Source: JAIBJN01 sp963775505 (GTDB lineage Bacteria > Actinomycetota > Thermoleophilia > Gaiellales > Gaiellaceae). Taken from it: a stretch of DNA of 64,000 bases. The notes below the pieces were generated by a model, which had not been told where the DNA came from, ran no database searches, and was given only the letters and a program-made list of their open reading frames with translations. Shown here piece by piece: positions 1 through 8,621 of this stretch. Within the stretch, counting starts at the first letter, position 1. Each line of letters opens with the position of its first letter. The stretch covers positions 682,001 through 746,000 of the forward strand of contig CAVZIL010000007.1 of NCBI GenBank assembly GCA_963775505.1, written 5' to 3'. A program made the position numbers and the translations under genes.

Positions 1-161
1 CGCGCGAGCACGCGCTCTTTCTCGCGTACGTCGACGGGCGGAACGCTGGCGGCGACCGTCACGAGGGCGAGTTCGCAGACGTGGGCGCGACCGTGAACGC
101 CTGGCTCGGCGGGAAGTCGCCGAGCCGCGGGATTCCGGGGACTCCGGTCCTGACCCCGTGA
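1..161 (+). CDS. deoB: Phosphopentomutase, C-terminal fragment (left-truncated)
   Basis: Reading frame open from the left edge (codons in phase from base 3) to a TGA at 159-161. The 52 visible residues include a stretch ending in FADVGATVNAWLG, which resembles the C-terminal metal-binding end of phosphopentomutase (family form roughly FADIGATVAE). The enzyme interconverts ribose/deoxyribose 1- and 5-phosphates in nucleoside salvage. The downstream pyrimidine-nucleoside phosphorylase starts at a GTG overlapping this stop (GTGA), so the two are translationally coupled and act in consecutive steps. The identity rests on a short fragment plus context. Confidence 0.6.
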   Translation, partial: REHALFLAYVDGRNAGGDRHEGEFADVGATVNAWLGGKSPSRGIPGTPVLTP

Positions 162-1453
162 TCCATGCCGCCGAGCTGATCCGCCGCAAGCGGGACGGCG
201 AGGAGCTCTCCGCCGAGGAGCTCGCAGCGCTGACGCTCGCGTATGCGCGGGACGAGGTCCCGGACTACCAGATGGCCGCGTTCTGCATGGCCGCGTACTT
301 TCGGGGTCTGACCGCGGCGGAGACCCATGCGCTCACCGACGCCATGGTCCAGAGCGGGGAGGTGATCGACCTCTCGGCGCTCGGACGCAAGGTCGTCGAC
401 AAGCACTCGACCGGCGGAGTCGGCGACAAGGCGTCGATCGTGATCGGCCCGATCGTCGCCGCCTGCGGCGTCCCGTTCGCCAAGATGAGCGGACGCGGCC
501 TCGGCCACACGGGCGGAACGCTTGACAAGCTCGAGTCGATCCCCGGCTTCCGCATCGAGCTCGGCAGTGGCGAATTCATCCGCCAGGTGCAGGAGATCGG
601 GCTCGCGATCATCGGCCAGACCGCCGACCTCGTGCCTGCGGACAGGAAGCTCTACGCCCTCCGGGACGTGACCGCGACGGTCGACATCATCCCGCTGATC
701 GCCTCGTCGATCATGTCGAAGAAGATCGCCGGCGGCGCCGACGCGATCGTGCTCGACGTCAAGGTCGGCGACGGGGCGTTCATGAAGACGCTGGACGAAG
801 CGCGGGACCTTGCCCGGACCATGGTCGAGCTCGGCCGTCTGGACGGCCGCGAGGTCGTGTGCGAGCTGACCGACATGGATCAGCCTCTGGGCCGTGCCGT
901 CGGCAACGCGCTCGAAATCCAGGAGGCACTCGACATGCTCGAGGGCGCCGGCCCACCGGACCTCACCGAGCTCGTGCTCGGTGCCTCCTCGTACCTGCTG
1001 GCGCTGTCGGACCTCGGCGTCGACCACGCCGAAGGTCGCCGGCTCGCAGAGGAGGCGGTCTCGAGCGGGGCCGCGCGGGGGCTGTACGACCGCTGGGTCC
1101 GGGCGCAGGGGGGTGACCCCTCGCGCGAGGCGCTTCCGCGGGCGGCGGTCGTTCGCACCGTGGCGGCGCCGACAGGCGGCTTCGTCGAAGGCATTGCGAC
1201 GACCGGCATCGGCCTGGCTGCGCTCCGCCTGGGAGCGGGACGCCTCCACAAGGAGCAGGCGATTGACCACGCCGTCGGCGTCGTGTGCCTGGCGAAGCGT
1301 GGCGACCGAGTCGAGGCCGGTCAGGCGCTGGCGGAGATTCACGCGCGCGACGCCGGCTCGGCCGACCGCGCAGCCAATGAGGTCGAGGCCTGCTATCGGC
1401 TCGGAGACCGGAAGCCCGAGCCGAAGCCGATCGTCCTCGACGTCGTGTCGTGA
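158..1453 (+). CDS. deoA: Pyrimidine-nucleoside (thymidine) phosphorylase
   Basis: Phosphorolysis of thymidine/uridine to the free base plus (deoxy)ribose 1-phosphate, cytosolic. The 431-residue length is normal for the thymidine/pyrimidine-nucleoside phosphorylase family. The phosphate- and nucleoside-binding signature KHSTGGVGDK lies at about residues 82-91, followed by the SGRGLGHTGGTLDKLES segment typical of the family. The GTG start at 158 overlaps the deoB stop by four bases, giving a deoB-deoA catabolic unit. Whether it is strictly thymidine-specific or a broad pyrimidine enzyme cannot be told by eye. Confidence 0.95.
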   Translation: MIHAAELIRRKRDGEELSAEELAALTLAYARDEVPDYQMAAFCMAAYFRGLTAAETHALTDAMVQSGEVIDLSALGRKVVDKHSTGGVGDKASIVIGPIVAACGVPFAKMSGRGLGHTGGTLDKLESIPGFRIELGSGEFIRQVQEIGLAIIGQTADLVPADRKLYALRDVTATVDIIPLIASSIMSKKIAGGADAIVLDVKVGDGAFMKTLDEARDLARTMVELGRLDGREVVCELTDMDQPLGRAVGNALEIQEALDMLEGAGPPDLTELVLGASSYLLALSDLGVDHAEGRRLAEEAVSSGAARGLYDRWVRAQGGDPSREALPRAAVVRTVAAPTGGFVEGIATTGIGLAALRLGAGRLHKEQAIDHAVGVVCLAKRGDRVEAGQALAEIHARDAGSADRAANEVEACYRLGDRKPEPKPIVLDVVS

Positions 1454-1476
1454 GCCGCCGGGGTGCCTGAACCTCC

Positions 1477-2312
1477 ATGCCCGAGCTCCCCGAAGTCGAG
1501 ACGATTCGCTCCCTGCTCGCGCCTGGGCTGACGGGACGCGCGCTCGAGCGGGTCGAGATCCGCGATCCCAGGCTGACGAGGCCCGAACCGCCCGAGGCGG
1601 TGGCGACTGCCCTCGAGGGGGAGCGGGTAGCCGACGTGCGCCGGCGAGGCAAGTATCTGGTTGTCGTCTTCGAAAGCGGGCGGCACCTCCTCGTTCACCT
1701 GCGGATGACCGGGAACGTCCTTCACCCGGCGCCGGAAGGGCGCGGGGACGATCCGCACGTGCGGGCTGTCGTCAGATTGGACGACGGCTCGGACGTCGCC
1801 TACCGAGACGTCCGGCGGTTCGGGACCTGGGAGCTGCTCGAACAGGGCGAGCTCGAGGGCTACTTCGCCGCGCGCCGGCTCGGCGTGGAGCCGCTCAGCC
1901 GCTCCTTCACGGCCGCCGCGCTCGGCCGCTCGCTCGCGGGCCGTCGGGCGCCGGTCAAGGCAGCGCTGCTCGATCAGCGGGCCGCCGCCGGGGTCGGAAA
2001 CATCTACGCCGACGAGGCCCTCTGGCACGCGCGTGTTCATCCGCTCGCTCCTGCCGGCGAGCTGGATGCGGTGCAGGTGGCCTCGCTGAGAGGCGGCATC
2101 CGCAAGGCGCTGAGGCTCGGAATCCGGCGACAGGGTGCGACGCTCCGCGACTACCGCGGCGCCGACGGGGGCGCGGGCGAATGCAGGAGGAGTTCCGCGT
2201 CTACGGGCGCGAAGGAGAGCCGTGCGAGCGCTGCGGGGCGCCGATCGCGAAGACGCGAGTCGCCGGCCGCGGCACCTGGTATTGCCCGGCGTGCCAGCTG
2301 GGCGGCCCTTGA
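1477..2312 (+). CDS. mutM: Formamidopyrimidine-DNA glycosylase, frameshifted near the C-terminus
   Basis: Base-excision repair glycosylase/AP lyase for 8-oxoguanine and formamidopyrimidines. It starts MPELPEVETIRS, with the catalytic Pro2 and Glu3 and the family N-terminus intact. The initial frame runs through GATLRDYRGADGG and then loses the family pattern; another frame continues with MQEEFRVYGREGEPC and the zinc finger CERC-x16-CPAC, ending at TGA 2310-2312. The shift is near 2170-2180. Joined, the protein is about 278 residues, the normal Fpg length. The clean continuation suggests an indel in the read rather than a dead gene. Confidence 0.9.
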
Positions 2313-2321
2313 GCAGGGACG

Positions 2322-2573
2322 CTACGCGGCCAGCTCGCGGAGTTTCCCGCGGCGGTCGAGCTCACGGAGCTCTGCGAAGCCGCCGATCGGCCGGCCGTCC
2401 ACGAGAATCTGCGGGACAGTCCAGCGGCCGGTGAGGTCGAGGAGCCGGGCGCGAAAGGCCGGATCGTCGTCCAGCGGGATCTCCTCGAACGGCAGGTCGC
2501 GCTCGCGGAGGAGCGCCCTGGCGCGGTCGCAGTAGCCGCACCACGCGGTCGAGTACATCTGGATCCTGGCCAT
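2322..2573 (-). CDS. Glutaredoxin-like thiol-disulfide protein
   Basis: An 83-residue protein with the redox motif WCGYC at residues 11-15, the conserved TVP turn (cis-Pro) near residue 52 and the GG motif near residue 64, all standard glutaredoxin/mycoredoxin features. It is cytosolic and would reduce mixed disulfides. The CGYC form is close to the mycoredoxin-type CGYC/CPYC site, so a mycothiol-linked partner is possible but only inferred. It is encoded opposite to mutM and recO, convergent with mutM with a 9-base gap. Confidence 0.88.
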   Translation of the reverse strand: MARIQMYSTAWCGYCDRARALLRERDLPFEEIPLDDDPAFRARLLDLTGRWTVPQILVDGRPIGGFAELRELDRRGKLRELAA

Positions 2574-2623
2574 TACCAGGGCAAACGTCCGTGCCGTGAC
2601 TCCGATTCCCCCGAGTGAGCGAC

Positions 2624-2629
2624 TAGAGT
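2624..2629 (+). promoter_or_regulatory. -10 element TAGAGT, leaderless start of recO
   Basis: TAGAGT ends seven bases before ATG 2637, so transcription would begin at or next to the start codon. It overlaps the alternative upstream GTG at 2628, which argues that ATG 2637 is the real start. Confidence 0.55.
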
Positions 2630-2636
2630 GGCCCGG

Positions 2637-3380
2637 ATGTCGTCGCGCACGCTCACGACCGAGGCGGTCGTGCTCCGGTCGATCCGCTTCTCCGAGGCGG
2701 ACTGCGTCCTCCACCTCTACACGCTGGCCCGGGGAAGGGTCGGCGCGATCGCCAAGGGAGTGCGCAAGACGCGCTCGCGCTTCGGCGCCCGGCTCGAGCC
2801 GTTCTCGCACGTCGAGCTCCTCCTCCACGAGGGACGCGGTGACCTGCACACCGTGCGCGGCGCGGAGCTCGTCGCCTCACACGACCGTTCCCGGACCGAC
2901 CCGTACCGGCTCGCGGTCGGACACATCGGGCTGGAGGCCGTTCTCAGGCTCTTCGTGGAGGAGGAGGCCCAGCCGCCGGCGTTCCACGCGCTGACGCGCT
3001 TCCTCGACCTCCTCGACGACGTGGACACGAGCCTGCCCGCGCAGCCGGCGCTCGAGCCGCTCGTCCTCTCGTTCCAGCTGAAGCTCCTGTGGCTCGCCGG
3101 CTATCTCCCGCACCTGGCGAGCTGCGCTTCGTGCGGGGAGGCGAGGCCGCTCGTCGCCTTCTCCGCCCGGGCGGGAGGAGCCGTATGCCGCGAATGCTCC
3201 GCCGCCGCGCTGCCGGTGTCGGAAGCGGGCTTCCTCGGAATCCGAGGGCTCCTCGAGCAGCCTCTTGCCGGCGCCCGCGAGCTCGGCCTCGAGAAGGACG
3301 TTCTCCGCCAGTGCCTGCGGGTCATCGAGGCCTCCTACGAGGAGCACGGAGGCTTCCGCCTGAGAACGCTGTCGGCCTGA
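2637..3380 (+). CDS. recO: DNA repair protein RecO
   Basis: Recombination mediator that anneals single strands and loads RecA together with RecR. The 247-residue protein has the N-terminal OB-fold sequence beginning TTEAVVLRSIRFSEADCVLH, a helical middle and the C-terminal zinc motif CASC...CREC at about residues 162-187, as in the family. ATG 2637 is preferred over GTG 2628 because the GTG lies inside the probable -10 hexamer. The gene stands alone on the plus strand between the reversed glutaredoxin gene and glyQ. Confidence 0.92.
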   Translation: MSSRTLTTEAVVLRSIRFSEADCVLHLYTLARGRVGAIAKGVRKTRSRFGARLEPFSHVELLLHEGRGDLHTVRGAELVASHDRSRTDPYRLAVGHIGLEAVLRLFVEEEAQPPAFHALTRFLDLLDDVDTSLPAQPALEPLVLSFQLKLLWLAGYLPHLASCASCGEARPLVAFSARAGGAVCRECSAAALPVSEAGFLGIRGLLEQPLAGARELGLEKDVLRQCLRVIEASYEEHGGFRLRTLSA

Positions 3381-3402
3381 TCCCCGGCGAGCCTCGCTGT
3401 TT

Positions 3403-3485
3403 GGGGCACCCCGGCCCACCACCCGCTTACGAGCCTAACGACGAAAAGCGCACCGGTGGCGCGCAGATCGTGTCGAGTGTGTGAC
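3403..3485. repeat. Dispersed intergenic repeat, copy A (with hairpin)
   Basis: An 83-base segment between recO and glyQ that recurs, diverged, at 21487-21571 upstream of dnaE2. Shared blocks include CCCACCACCCGCTT, AAGCGCACC and TGGCGCGC. Inside, CCACC/GGTGG and CGCTT/AAGCG can pair to form a hairpin. Function unknown; it could be a terminator-like or leader structure. Confidence 0.5.
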
Positions 3486-3552
3486 AACGTCGAGAGCGGG
3501 CATCTGACCGGTGAGAGATGACCGGCCGGGCTCCCGTAGCATGTCCGCTTCG

Positions 3553-4416
3553 ATGAGCGCGCCCAACTTCCAGGAGATGATCGCCCGGTTGGAGCGCTAC
3601 TGGGCGGACGAGGGATGCGTGCTCGTGCAGCCGTACCACACGGAGGTGGGCGCGGGCACCTTCAACCCGGCGACGTTCCTGCGCTGCCTCGGGCCGGAGC
3701 CGTGGAAAGCCGCGTACGTCGAGCCGTCGATCAGGCCGACCGACGGCCGCTACGGCGAGAACCCCTTCCGGTTCCAGCACTACTACCAGTACCAGGTGAT
3801 CCTCAAGCCGGCCCCCGCCGACGTCCTCGACCGCTACTTCGCGTCGCTCGAGGCCGTCGGCATCGACCTCTCGAGTCACGACGTCCGGCTGGTCGAGGAC
3901 GACTGGGAGGGGCCGACGCTCGGCGCCTGGGGGCTGGGCTGGGAGGTCTGGGTCGACGGGATGGAGGTGACCCAGTTCACCTACTTCCAGCAGCTCGGCG
4001 GCCTCGAGCTCGACCTGATCCCGGCGGAGATCACCTACGGTCTCGAGCGGCTCGCCATGTTCCTGCAGGACAAGGGCACCGCGTTCGAGCTCGAGTGGGC
4101 GCCGGGCATCACCTGGGGAGAGATCTACCGGGAGAACGAGCGCCAGTGGTCTGTCTACAACTTCGAAGCGGCGCCGGTGGACGTGCTCATGCGGCGGTTC
4201 CAAGAGCACGAGGAGGAGTGCCGCCGGCTGATCGAGCTCGGACTGCCGCTTCCCGCGTACGACCAGGTGCTCAAGTGCTCGCACGCCTTCAACCTCCTCG
4301 ACGCGCGGGGCGCGATCTCGGCGACCGAGCGCGCCGCCTACATCGGCCGGGTCCGCAACCTCGCCCGCAGCGTCGCGGAGCTCTACGTGGAGTCAATTGC
4401 CCAGCCTGCTGTTTGA
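3553..4416 (+). CDS. glyQ: Glycyl-tRNA synthetase alpha subunit
   Basis: Catalytic (class II) chain of the bacterial alpha2beta2 glycyl-tRNA synthetase; 287 residues, the usual size. The N-terminus MSAPNFQEMIARLERYW matches the family, as do VQPYHTEVGAGTFNPATF and the long FRFQHYYQYQVILKP stretch. ATG 3553 is chosen over ATG 3541 and GTG 3511 because the family starts at NFQEMI and a TAGCAT hexamer (3537-3542) lies ten bases upstream. glyS begins at a TTG 20 bases before the glyQ stop, so the subunits are co-translated. Confidence 0.95.
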   Translation: MSAPNFQEMIARLERYWADEGCVLVQPYHTEVGAGTFNPATFLRCLGPEPWKAAYVEPSIRPTDGRYGENPFRFQHYYQYQVILKPAPADVLDRYFASLEAVGIDLSSHDVRLVEDDWEGPTLGAWGLGWEVWVDGMEVTQFTYFQQLGGLELDLIPAEITYGLERLAMFLQDKGTAFELEWAPGITWGEIYRENERQWSVYNFEAAPVDVLMRRFQEHEEECRRLIELGLPLPAYDQVLKCSHAFNLLDARGAISATERAAYIGRVRNLARSVAELYVESIAQPAV

Positions 4417-6332
4417 GATCGGCTGCGAGGAGCTGCCCGCCTCGGCGTGCCGGGAGGCCGAGGGGCAGCTTCGCGAGCGCTGGCTGCCGGAGCTGGGGGA
4501 GGGGGCGGTCTACGTCGGGCCGCGGCGGATCGCTCTGCTCGTGAACGAGGTCGCCGAGCGCGAGCCCGACCGCTGGGTGCAGGGGCCGCCGGAGCACCTG
4601 CGGGAGCAGGCCGCAGCAGGCTTCGCCCGCAAGCAGGGCGTCTCCGAGGACGAGCTGGAGGTGCGCGACGGCTTCCTCGGCGTCGTCGTGCCGGGCCGGC
4701 CCATCTCGGAGGCTCTTCCCGAGACGCTGGCCGCGATCGTCGCAGGCCTGGGCTTCGGCAAGTCGATGATCTGGGAGAAGGACGGCCTGCGCTTCTCGCG
4801 GCCGGTGCGCTGGCTCTGCGCGAAGCTCGACCGTCACACGATCCACGTCGAGGTCGCCGGGCTCCAGTCGGGGCACCTGACCTACGGACACCGCTTCACC
4901 GGCGGCGAGGTCGAGCTTCCGCGCGCCGACGAGTACGCAGAGGTGCTGCGGGCCGCTGGCGTCGAGCCGGACCAGGACGAGCGGCGGCGCCAGATCCTCG
5001 TCGGCCTGGACGCGATCGGCGGCTGGCGCGACCCCGCCGGGGTTCTCGAGGAGGTTGTCTTCCTCGTCGAGAGCCCGGTCGTCCTTCAGGGGAGCTTCGA
5101 CGAGCGCTTCCTGGATCTGCCGCCGCTGGTCGTCGAGACGGCGATGCAGTCGCACCAGCGTTACTTCCCGCTGGAGGGCGCGCGCTTCGCCTTCGTCGCG
5201 AACGGGGGCGACCCCGAGGTGGTCGTCGCCGGCAACGAGCGCGTTCTGGAGGGAAGGCTCGAGGACGCCCACTTCAGCTTCGAGCGCGACGTCCGGAAGG
5301 GGATCGAAGCATTGGCCGAGGAGCTCGGGTCGATCACGTTCGTCGCAGGCGCTGGCAGCTTCGCCGACAAGGCCGCGCGGCTGCAGGAGCTCGTCGGCGA
5401 GCTCGGCGGAGGCGAGGCCTCTCGCGAGGCCGCGCGACTCGCCAAGGCCGACCAGGCGGCCGAGCTCGTGCGCGAGTTCCCCGACCTCGAGGGTCACATC
5501 GGCGCCGAGTACGCGCGCCTCGCCGGCTTTCCCGAGGCGGTGTGCGGCGCGATCGACGAGCAGTACCTCCCGGATTCCGCCGACGGGCCGCTGCCGCATA
5601 CCGAGCCGGGGCGCGTGCTGGCCGCTGCCGAGAAGGTCGACAACCTCACCGTCGCGTTCGCGCTCGGGCAGCGGCCGACCGGGTCGCGCGACCCGCACGG
5701 CCTGCGTCGCGCGGCGATCGGCCTCTGTCGGATCGCCATCGAAGGCAGGCTCGAGATCGACCTATCCGCCGTTGTTGCCGCGCGAGCTCCGGCTACTGGC
5801 GAGCAGAGGCTCGAGGTCGACGACGTTCAGCGAGACGTCGCCAATTTCGTCCTCGATCGACTGGACCACGTGCTGGGTCAGCCTGTCGAGTTCATTCGTG
5901 CTGCGCGGGAGACGGAGCTTCCGGGGATCCATCAGATTGCCGAGTTGGCTCAGACGCTGCGCTTCCCTGGACCAGGTCGTCCTGGCGCAGCTGCAGACTA
6001 TGTCTTCAACCGCGCGGATCGCATTCTGCGCAAAGCCGAGGAGCTGGCAGACCTGGGAGCAGTCGACGAGCAGCGTCGGTCGAGCGCGGCGGAGCGTGCG
6101 CTGCATCCGCGCTCTGTCGAGTCATTCGCCTTGCCGGGCGGCCACCCGAGCACGATTCAGCGCGGCTGTCGACGCCGCCTCCAGCCTCGGGGAGCCGCTC
6201 GACCGCATTCTTCGACGACGTGCTGGTGATGGCGGACGACATACAGCTGCGGAGAAACAGGTTGGCCTGCTTCGGGACGTCCGGAATCATGTCGCGCAGT
6301 GGCTCGGCGACCTCTCTCAGCTCCAAGGCTGA
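4397..6332 (+). CDS. glyS: Glycyl-tRNA synthetase beta subunit, 3' third with several frame changes
   Basis: tRNA-binding and HD-like chain partnered with GlyQ. The N-terminus MPSLLFEIGCEELPA (TTG start 4397) is diagnostic and the frame holds to about 6090. After that the family sequence hops frames: SAAVDAASSLGEPLDR in one, FFDDVLVMADDIQLRRNRL in another from about 6205, then LLRDVRNHVAQWLGDLSQL back in the former, ending at TGA 6330-6332. The joined length is about 645 residues, near normal. The last 570 bases also look less GC-rich than the rest. GlyS is essential where GlyQ is used, so sequence error is more likely than loss. Confidence 0.85.
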
Positions 6333-6333
6333 C

Positions 6334-7158
6334 GTGCCGGAGCCTGTCGAGCTGCATGTGATCTCGGACTCGACGGGAGAGACCGCCGCGCGGGTCGTCG
6401 ACGCCGTCGAGGCGCAGTTCCCCGGACAGGAGTTCGAGGTTGTCCGCCACCCCCGCATCGCCGTCGTCGAGGACGTCCACCTCGCCGCCCAGCGTGCGCG
6501 CGGGCGCCGGGCGGTCGTCATCTTCACGCTCGTCGAGCCCGAGATGCGCGAGGTCATGCGCACGCTCTGCAAGCGCTACCGGCTCCACTACTGCGACCTG
6601 CTCGGACATCCGATCGAGGCGGTCGCGCGCGTCTCGGGCGCCCCGGCAACCCGCCGGGCGGGAGCCCGCACCGTGCTCGACTCGAGCTACTTCAAGCGCA
6701 TTGCCGCGATCGAGTTCGCCGTCCGCTACGACGACGGCGCGGCGGCGCACGAGCTGCCCCAGGCGGACATCGTCCTCGTCGGGGTTTCGCGGAGCTCGAA
6801 GACGCCGCTGTCGATGTATCTGGCCTATCTCGGGTACAAGACGGCCAACGTGCCGATCGTGAAGGGCATCGAGCCGCCGCGCGAGCTCTGGAATGTCGAC
6901 CCCGCCAGGGTCGTCGGCCTCACCATCGACGCGGACGCGCTGGCCGAGATCCGCGGCGAGCGCGTCCGGGGCATGGGCGGCGGGGGACGCTACGCGGACC
7001 TGGCGGAGATCTACGAGGAGCTCGAGTACGCGGAGTCCGTCCACAAGCGGCTCGGCTGCCCGGTGATCGAGGTTTCGAACCTCGCCATCGAGGAGACGGC
7101 GCGCCGGATCGTCCGCCTCGTCGAGGAGCGCCGCTTGAGCACGGAGGCGGCGACATAA
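6334..7158 (+). CDS. Pyruvate, phosphate dikinase regulatory protein (PDRP/PpsR family)
   Basis: Bifunctional serine/threonine kinase and Pi-dependent pyrophosphorylase that inactivates and reactivates PPDK by ADP-dependent phosphorylation near the catalytic His. The 274-residue protein begins with the family hallmark HVISDSTGETA and carries the P-loop-like GVSRSSKTPLSMYLA at about residues 149-163. GTG 6334 is chosen because it lies one base after the glyS stop and gives the family N-terminus. Its target ppdK lies 1.5 kb downstream, an association that supports the call. Confidence 0.93.
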   Translation: MPEPVELHVISDSTGETAARVVDAVEAQFPGQEFEVVRHPRIAVVEDVHLAAQRARGRRAVVIFTLVEPEMREVMRTLCKRYRLHYCDLLGHPIEAVARVSGAPATRRAGARTVLDSSYFKRIAAIEFAVRYDDGAAAHELPQADIVLVGVSRSSKTPLSMYLAYLGYKTANVPIVKGIEPPRELWNVDPARVVGLTIDADALAEIRGERVRGMGGGGRYADLAEIYEELEYAESVHKRLGCPVIEVSNLAIEETARRIVRLVEERRLSTEAAT

Positions 7159-7164
7159 CCTTCG

Positions 7165-7329
7165 AGAACCCCTTTCGAAATGAAGCCGGGTGCCGCCGGG
7201 CCGCCCTGGACGGCACGATGCGGCGTCCTCGGTCGCGCCCGTACTCTCGAGTACGAACGCTCCCTGCGTCCTTGCCTCGCACTCGCCCAGGACACCCCGA
7301 CGACGACGCATCATTCCGAAATGGGTTCT
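7165..7329 (-). repeat. Structured intergenic repeat, copy 1 (about 165 bp, palindromic ends)
   Basis: The ends are imperfect inverted repeats: 7165-7185 and 7309-7329 pair at 18 of 21 positions. The core contains TGCGGCGTCCTCGGT and a hairpin CGTACTC-TC-GAGTACG (7240-7255). The same element, inverted, lies at 41921-42082, where the outer arms and the inner hairpin have different sequences but still pair. It begins six bases after the PDRP stop and its right arm contains the ATG of the next small ORF. It could be a MITE-like repeat or a conserved RNA or cruciform structure. Confidence 0.65.
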
Positions 7330-7494
7330 AAGCCGCCGATCCCCTGGTACTGGTGGCCGTTGTGGATGCTCCTGCTCGCCGCCGGCCTGTTCGTGTTCTA
7401 CGTCCTCTTCACGCCGGTCTGGGTCGGAATCAGGCTGATCGAGTGGTTCGCCCACCGCCGCGAGCTGGCGGCAGGATCGGGCTCGCACGACTAG
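7321..7494 (+). CDS. Small single-pass membrane protein, unknown
   Basis: A 57-residue ORF with an aromatic N-terminus (PIPWYWWPLWMLLL), one transmembrane helix at about residues 10-36 and a short charged tail ending in HRRELAAGSGSHD. No family recognised. The ATG at 7321 sits inside the right arm of the structured repeat, so either the repeat inserted at the 5' end or the true start differs. The stop overlaps that of the convergent secreted protein by two bases. Codon use and the hydrophobic pattern look genuine, but expression is unproven. Confidence 0.5.
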   Translation: MGSKPPIPWYWWPLWMLLLAAGLFVFYVLFTPVWVGIRLIEWFAHRRELAAGSGSHD

Positions 7495-8405
7495 GGACTG
7501 CGAAGCTTGAACACGTTGTGCCTGAACGTGTCGCAGCTGCCCCGCGCGAAGAAGAGATCGACGGACCCGCCCGGGTTTGGCCGGGCGTAGGTGCCCGTGG
7601 TGAAGCGTCCCGGCGGGAGCTGAGCGATGACAGTTCCGTCGGCCGGGTCGGTGGCGGCGAAGCGAACGAGCTCGACGGTGGAGGTGCAGGCGCCTCCTGT
7701 ATTGCGTACGAGGTAGACCGTTCCGTCAGGGGTGACCGAGGGCTCGTACTGGCTCGCTCCAGGCTCCCCCGCTGGCCTGGGCAGGATCGAGGTCGTGCCC
7801 GCGGCTATGTCTCGCCTGTAGACGTCGCAGGCTGCGGCGCAGTCCGTCCAGACCGCCCAGTTCCCGCTCACCTGACCGGCGAACGCATCCTGGTCGGCCG
7901 ACCGGGCCAGCCGCGTCTCCGTCCCGTCTCTGAGGTCGTGGAGGACGACCCGGTTCGCCGTGCCGTTGTCGCGGTTGAACAAGAGGTACGGGCCGGAGCG
8001 GGTCGCCAGCCACTCGCTCTTGCGTGTGTTGACCGACGTGGGAGCCGACCGCCGGCCGGTGGTGATGTCATAGACCCGGAGGTCGTAATCGCTCCCCCTC
8101 TCCTCGGAGTACAGAACCCGACGGCTGTGGAAGAACCCGCCCGCGTCGCCGTCACCACGCGTGTTGAGCCTCACCGATCGAAATGATCCATCTCTTCGGA
8201 TCAAACGGAGGATCGCGCTCCGTCGATCGGTGTGAGGGTCGCGCCGGGTGAAAGCGACGTACTCGACCGTGCCGGCGCGATTCCAGGCGGCGGTTGCGTG
8301 GTTCTCGTCCGCGGGCCCGCGGACCACCGCTGTCGGCGCCGACCTTGCGGTGGCGGGTAGCGCGGAGATGAGCGCCGCGGCTACTCCGAGGACCAACGCC
8401 CGCAT
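7491..8405 (-). CDS. Secreted TolB/WD40-like beta-propeller protein
   Basis: A 304-residue protein with a signal peptide (MRALVLGVAAALISALPATA) followed by repeated blade-like units in which strands such as NWAVWTDCAAACDVYRRD and GPYLLFNRDN alternate with turns, as in TolB-type propellers. One Cys pair in TDCAAACD and two more near the C-terminus could form disulfides outside the cell. No catalytic motif is visible, so a binding role is inferred. ATG 8405 is preferred over upstream in-frame starts because it gives a clean signal peptide. Divergent from ppdK. Confidence 0.65.
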   Translation of the reverse strand: MRALVLGVAAALISALPATARSAPTAVVRGPADENHATAAWNRAGTVEYVAFTRRDPHTDRRSAILRLIRRDGSFRSVRLNTRGDGDAGGFFHSRRVLYSEERGSDYDLRVYDITTGRRSAPTSVNTRKSEWLATRSGPYLLFNRDNGTANRVVLHDLRDGTETRLARSADQDAFAGQVSGNWAVWTDCAAACDVYRRDIAAGTTSILPRPAGEPGASQYEPSVTPDGTVYLVRNTGGACTSTVELVRFAATDPADGTVIAQLPPGRFTTGTYARPNPGGSVDLFFARGSCDTFRHNVFKLRSP

Positions 8406-8621
8406 CGGTTCGGAGCGTAGTCCAGGCACCTGAAAAAGGAAGAGGCGGCCCGTGGTGCCACGACCGCCTCTCTCTCGGGCCGAGACGTAGGCTGCGGCGC
8501 CCCGCGTCTGCCTAGCCCGCCTTCTGACCATGGTGGAGACTCGCGAACGGCGCTATTCCCCTGCCGGGGGATCTCCCGGATGCACGGAAATCCGTCGAAT
8601 GGGAGAATTCGCGGCCAGGGC
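8406..8621. other. Divergent intergenic region upstream of ppdK
   Basis: 216 bases between two divergent genes. A short hairpin CCGGG-GGATCT-CCCGG lies at 8564-8579, about 40 bases before the ppdK ATG. No clear -35/-10 pair is evident for either gene. Confidence 0.35.

Noticed and set aside
2628..2636. GTG 2628 as the recO start
   Set aside because: It lies within the TAGAGT -10 hexamer; ATG 2637 fits the leaderless pattern and the family N-terminus.
4447..7158. 903-residue continuous frame joining glyS shadow text to the PDRP
   Set aside because: Only its end (from 6334) is real PDRP; the upstream part is Arg/Ala/Gly-rich shadow of glyS apart from a short stretch where glyS itself slips into this frame.
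7165..7329. Insertion sequence
   Set aside because: Palindromic ends suggest a mobile repeat, but there is no transposase frame and no clear target-site duplication.
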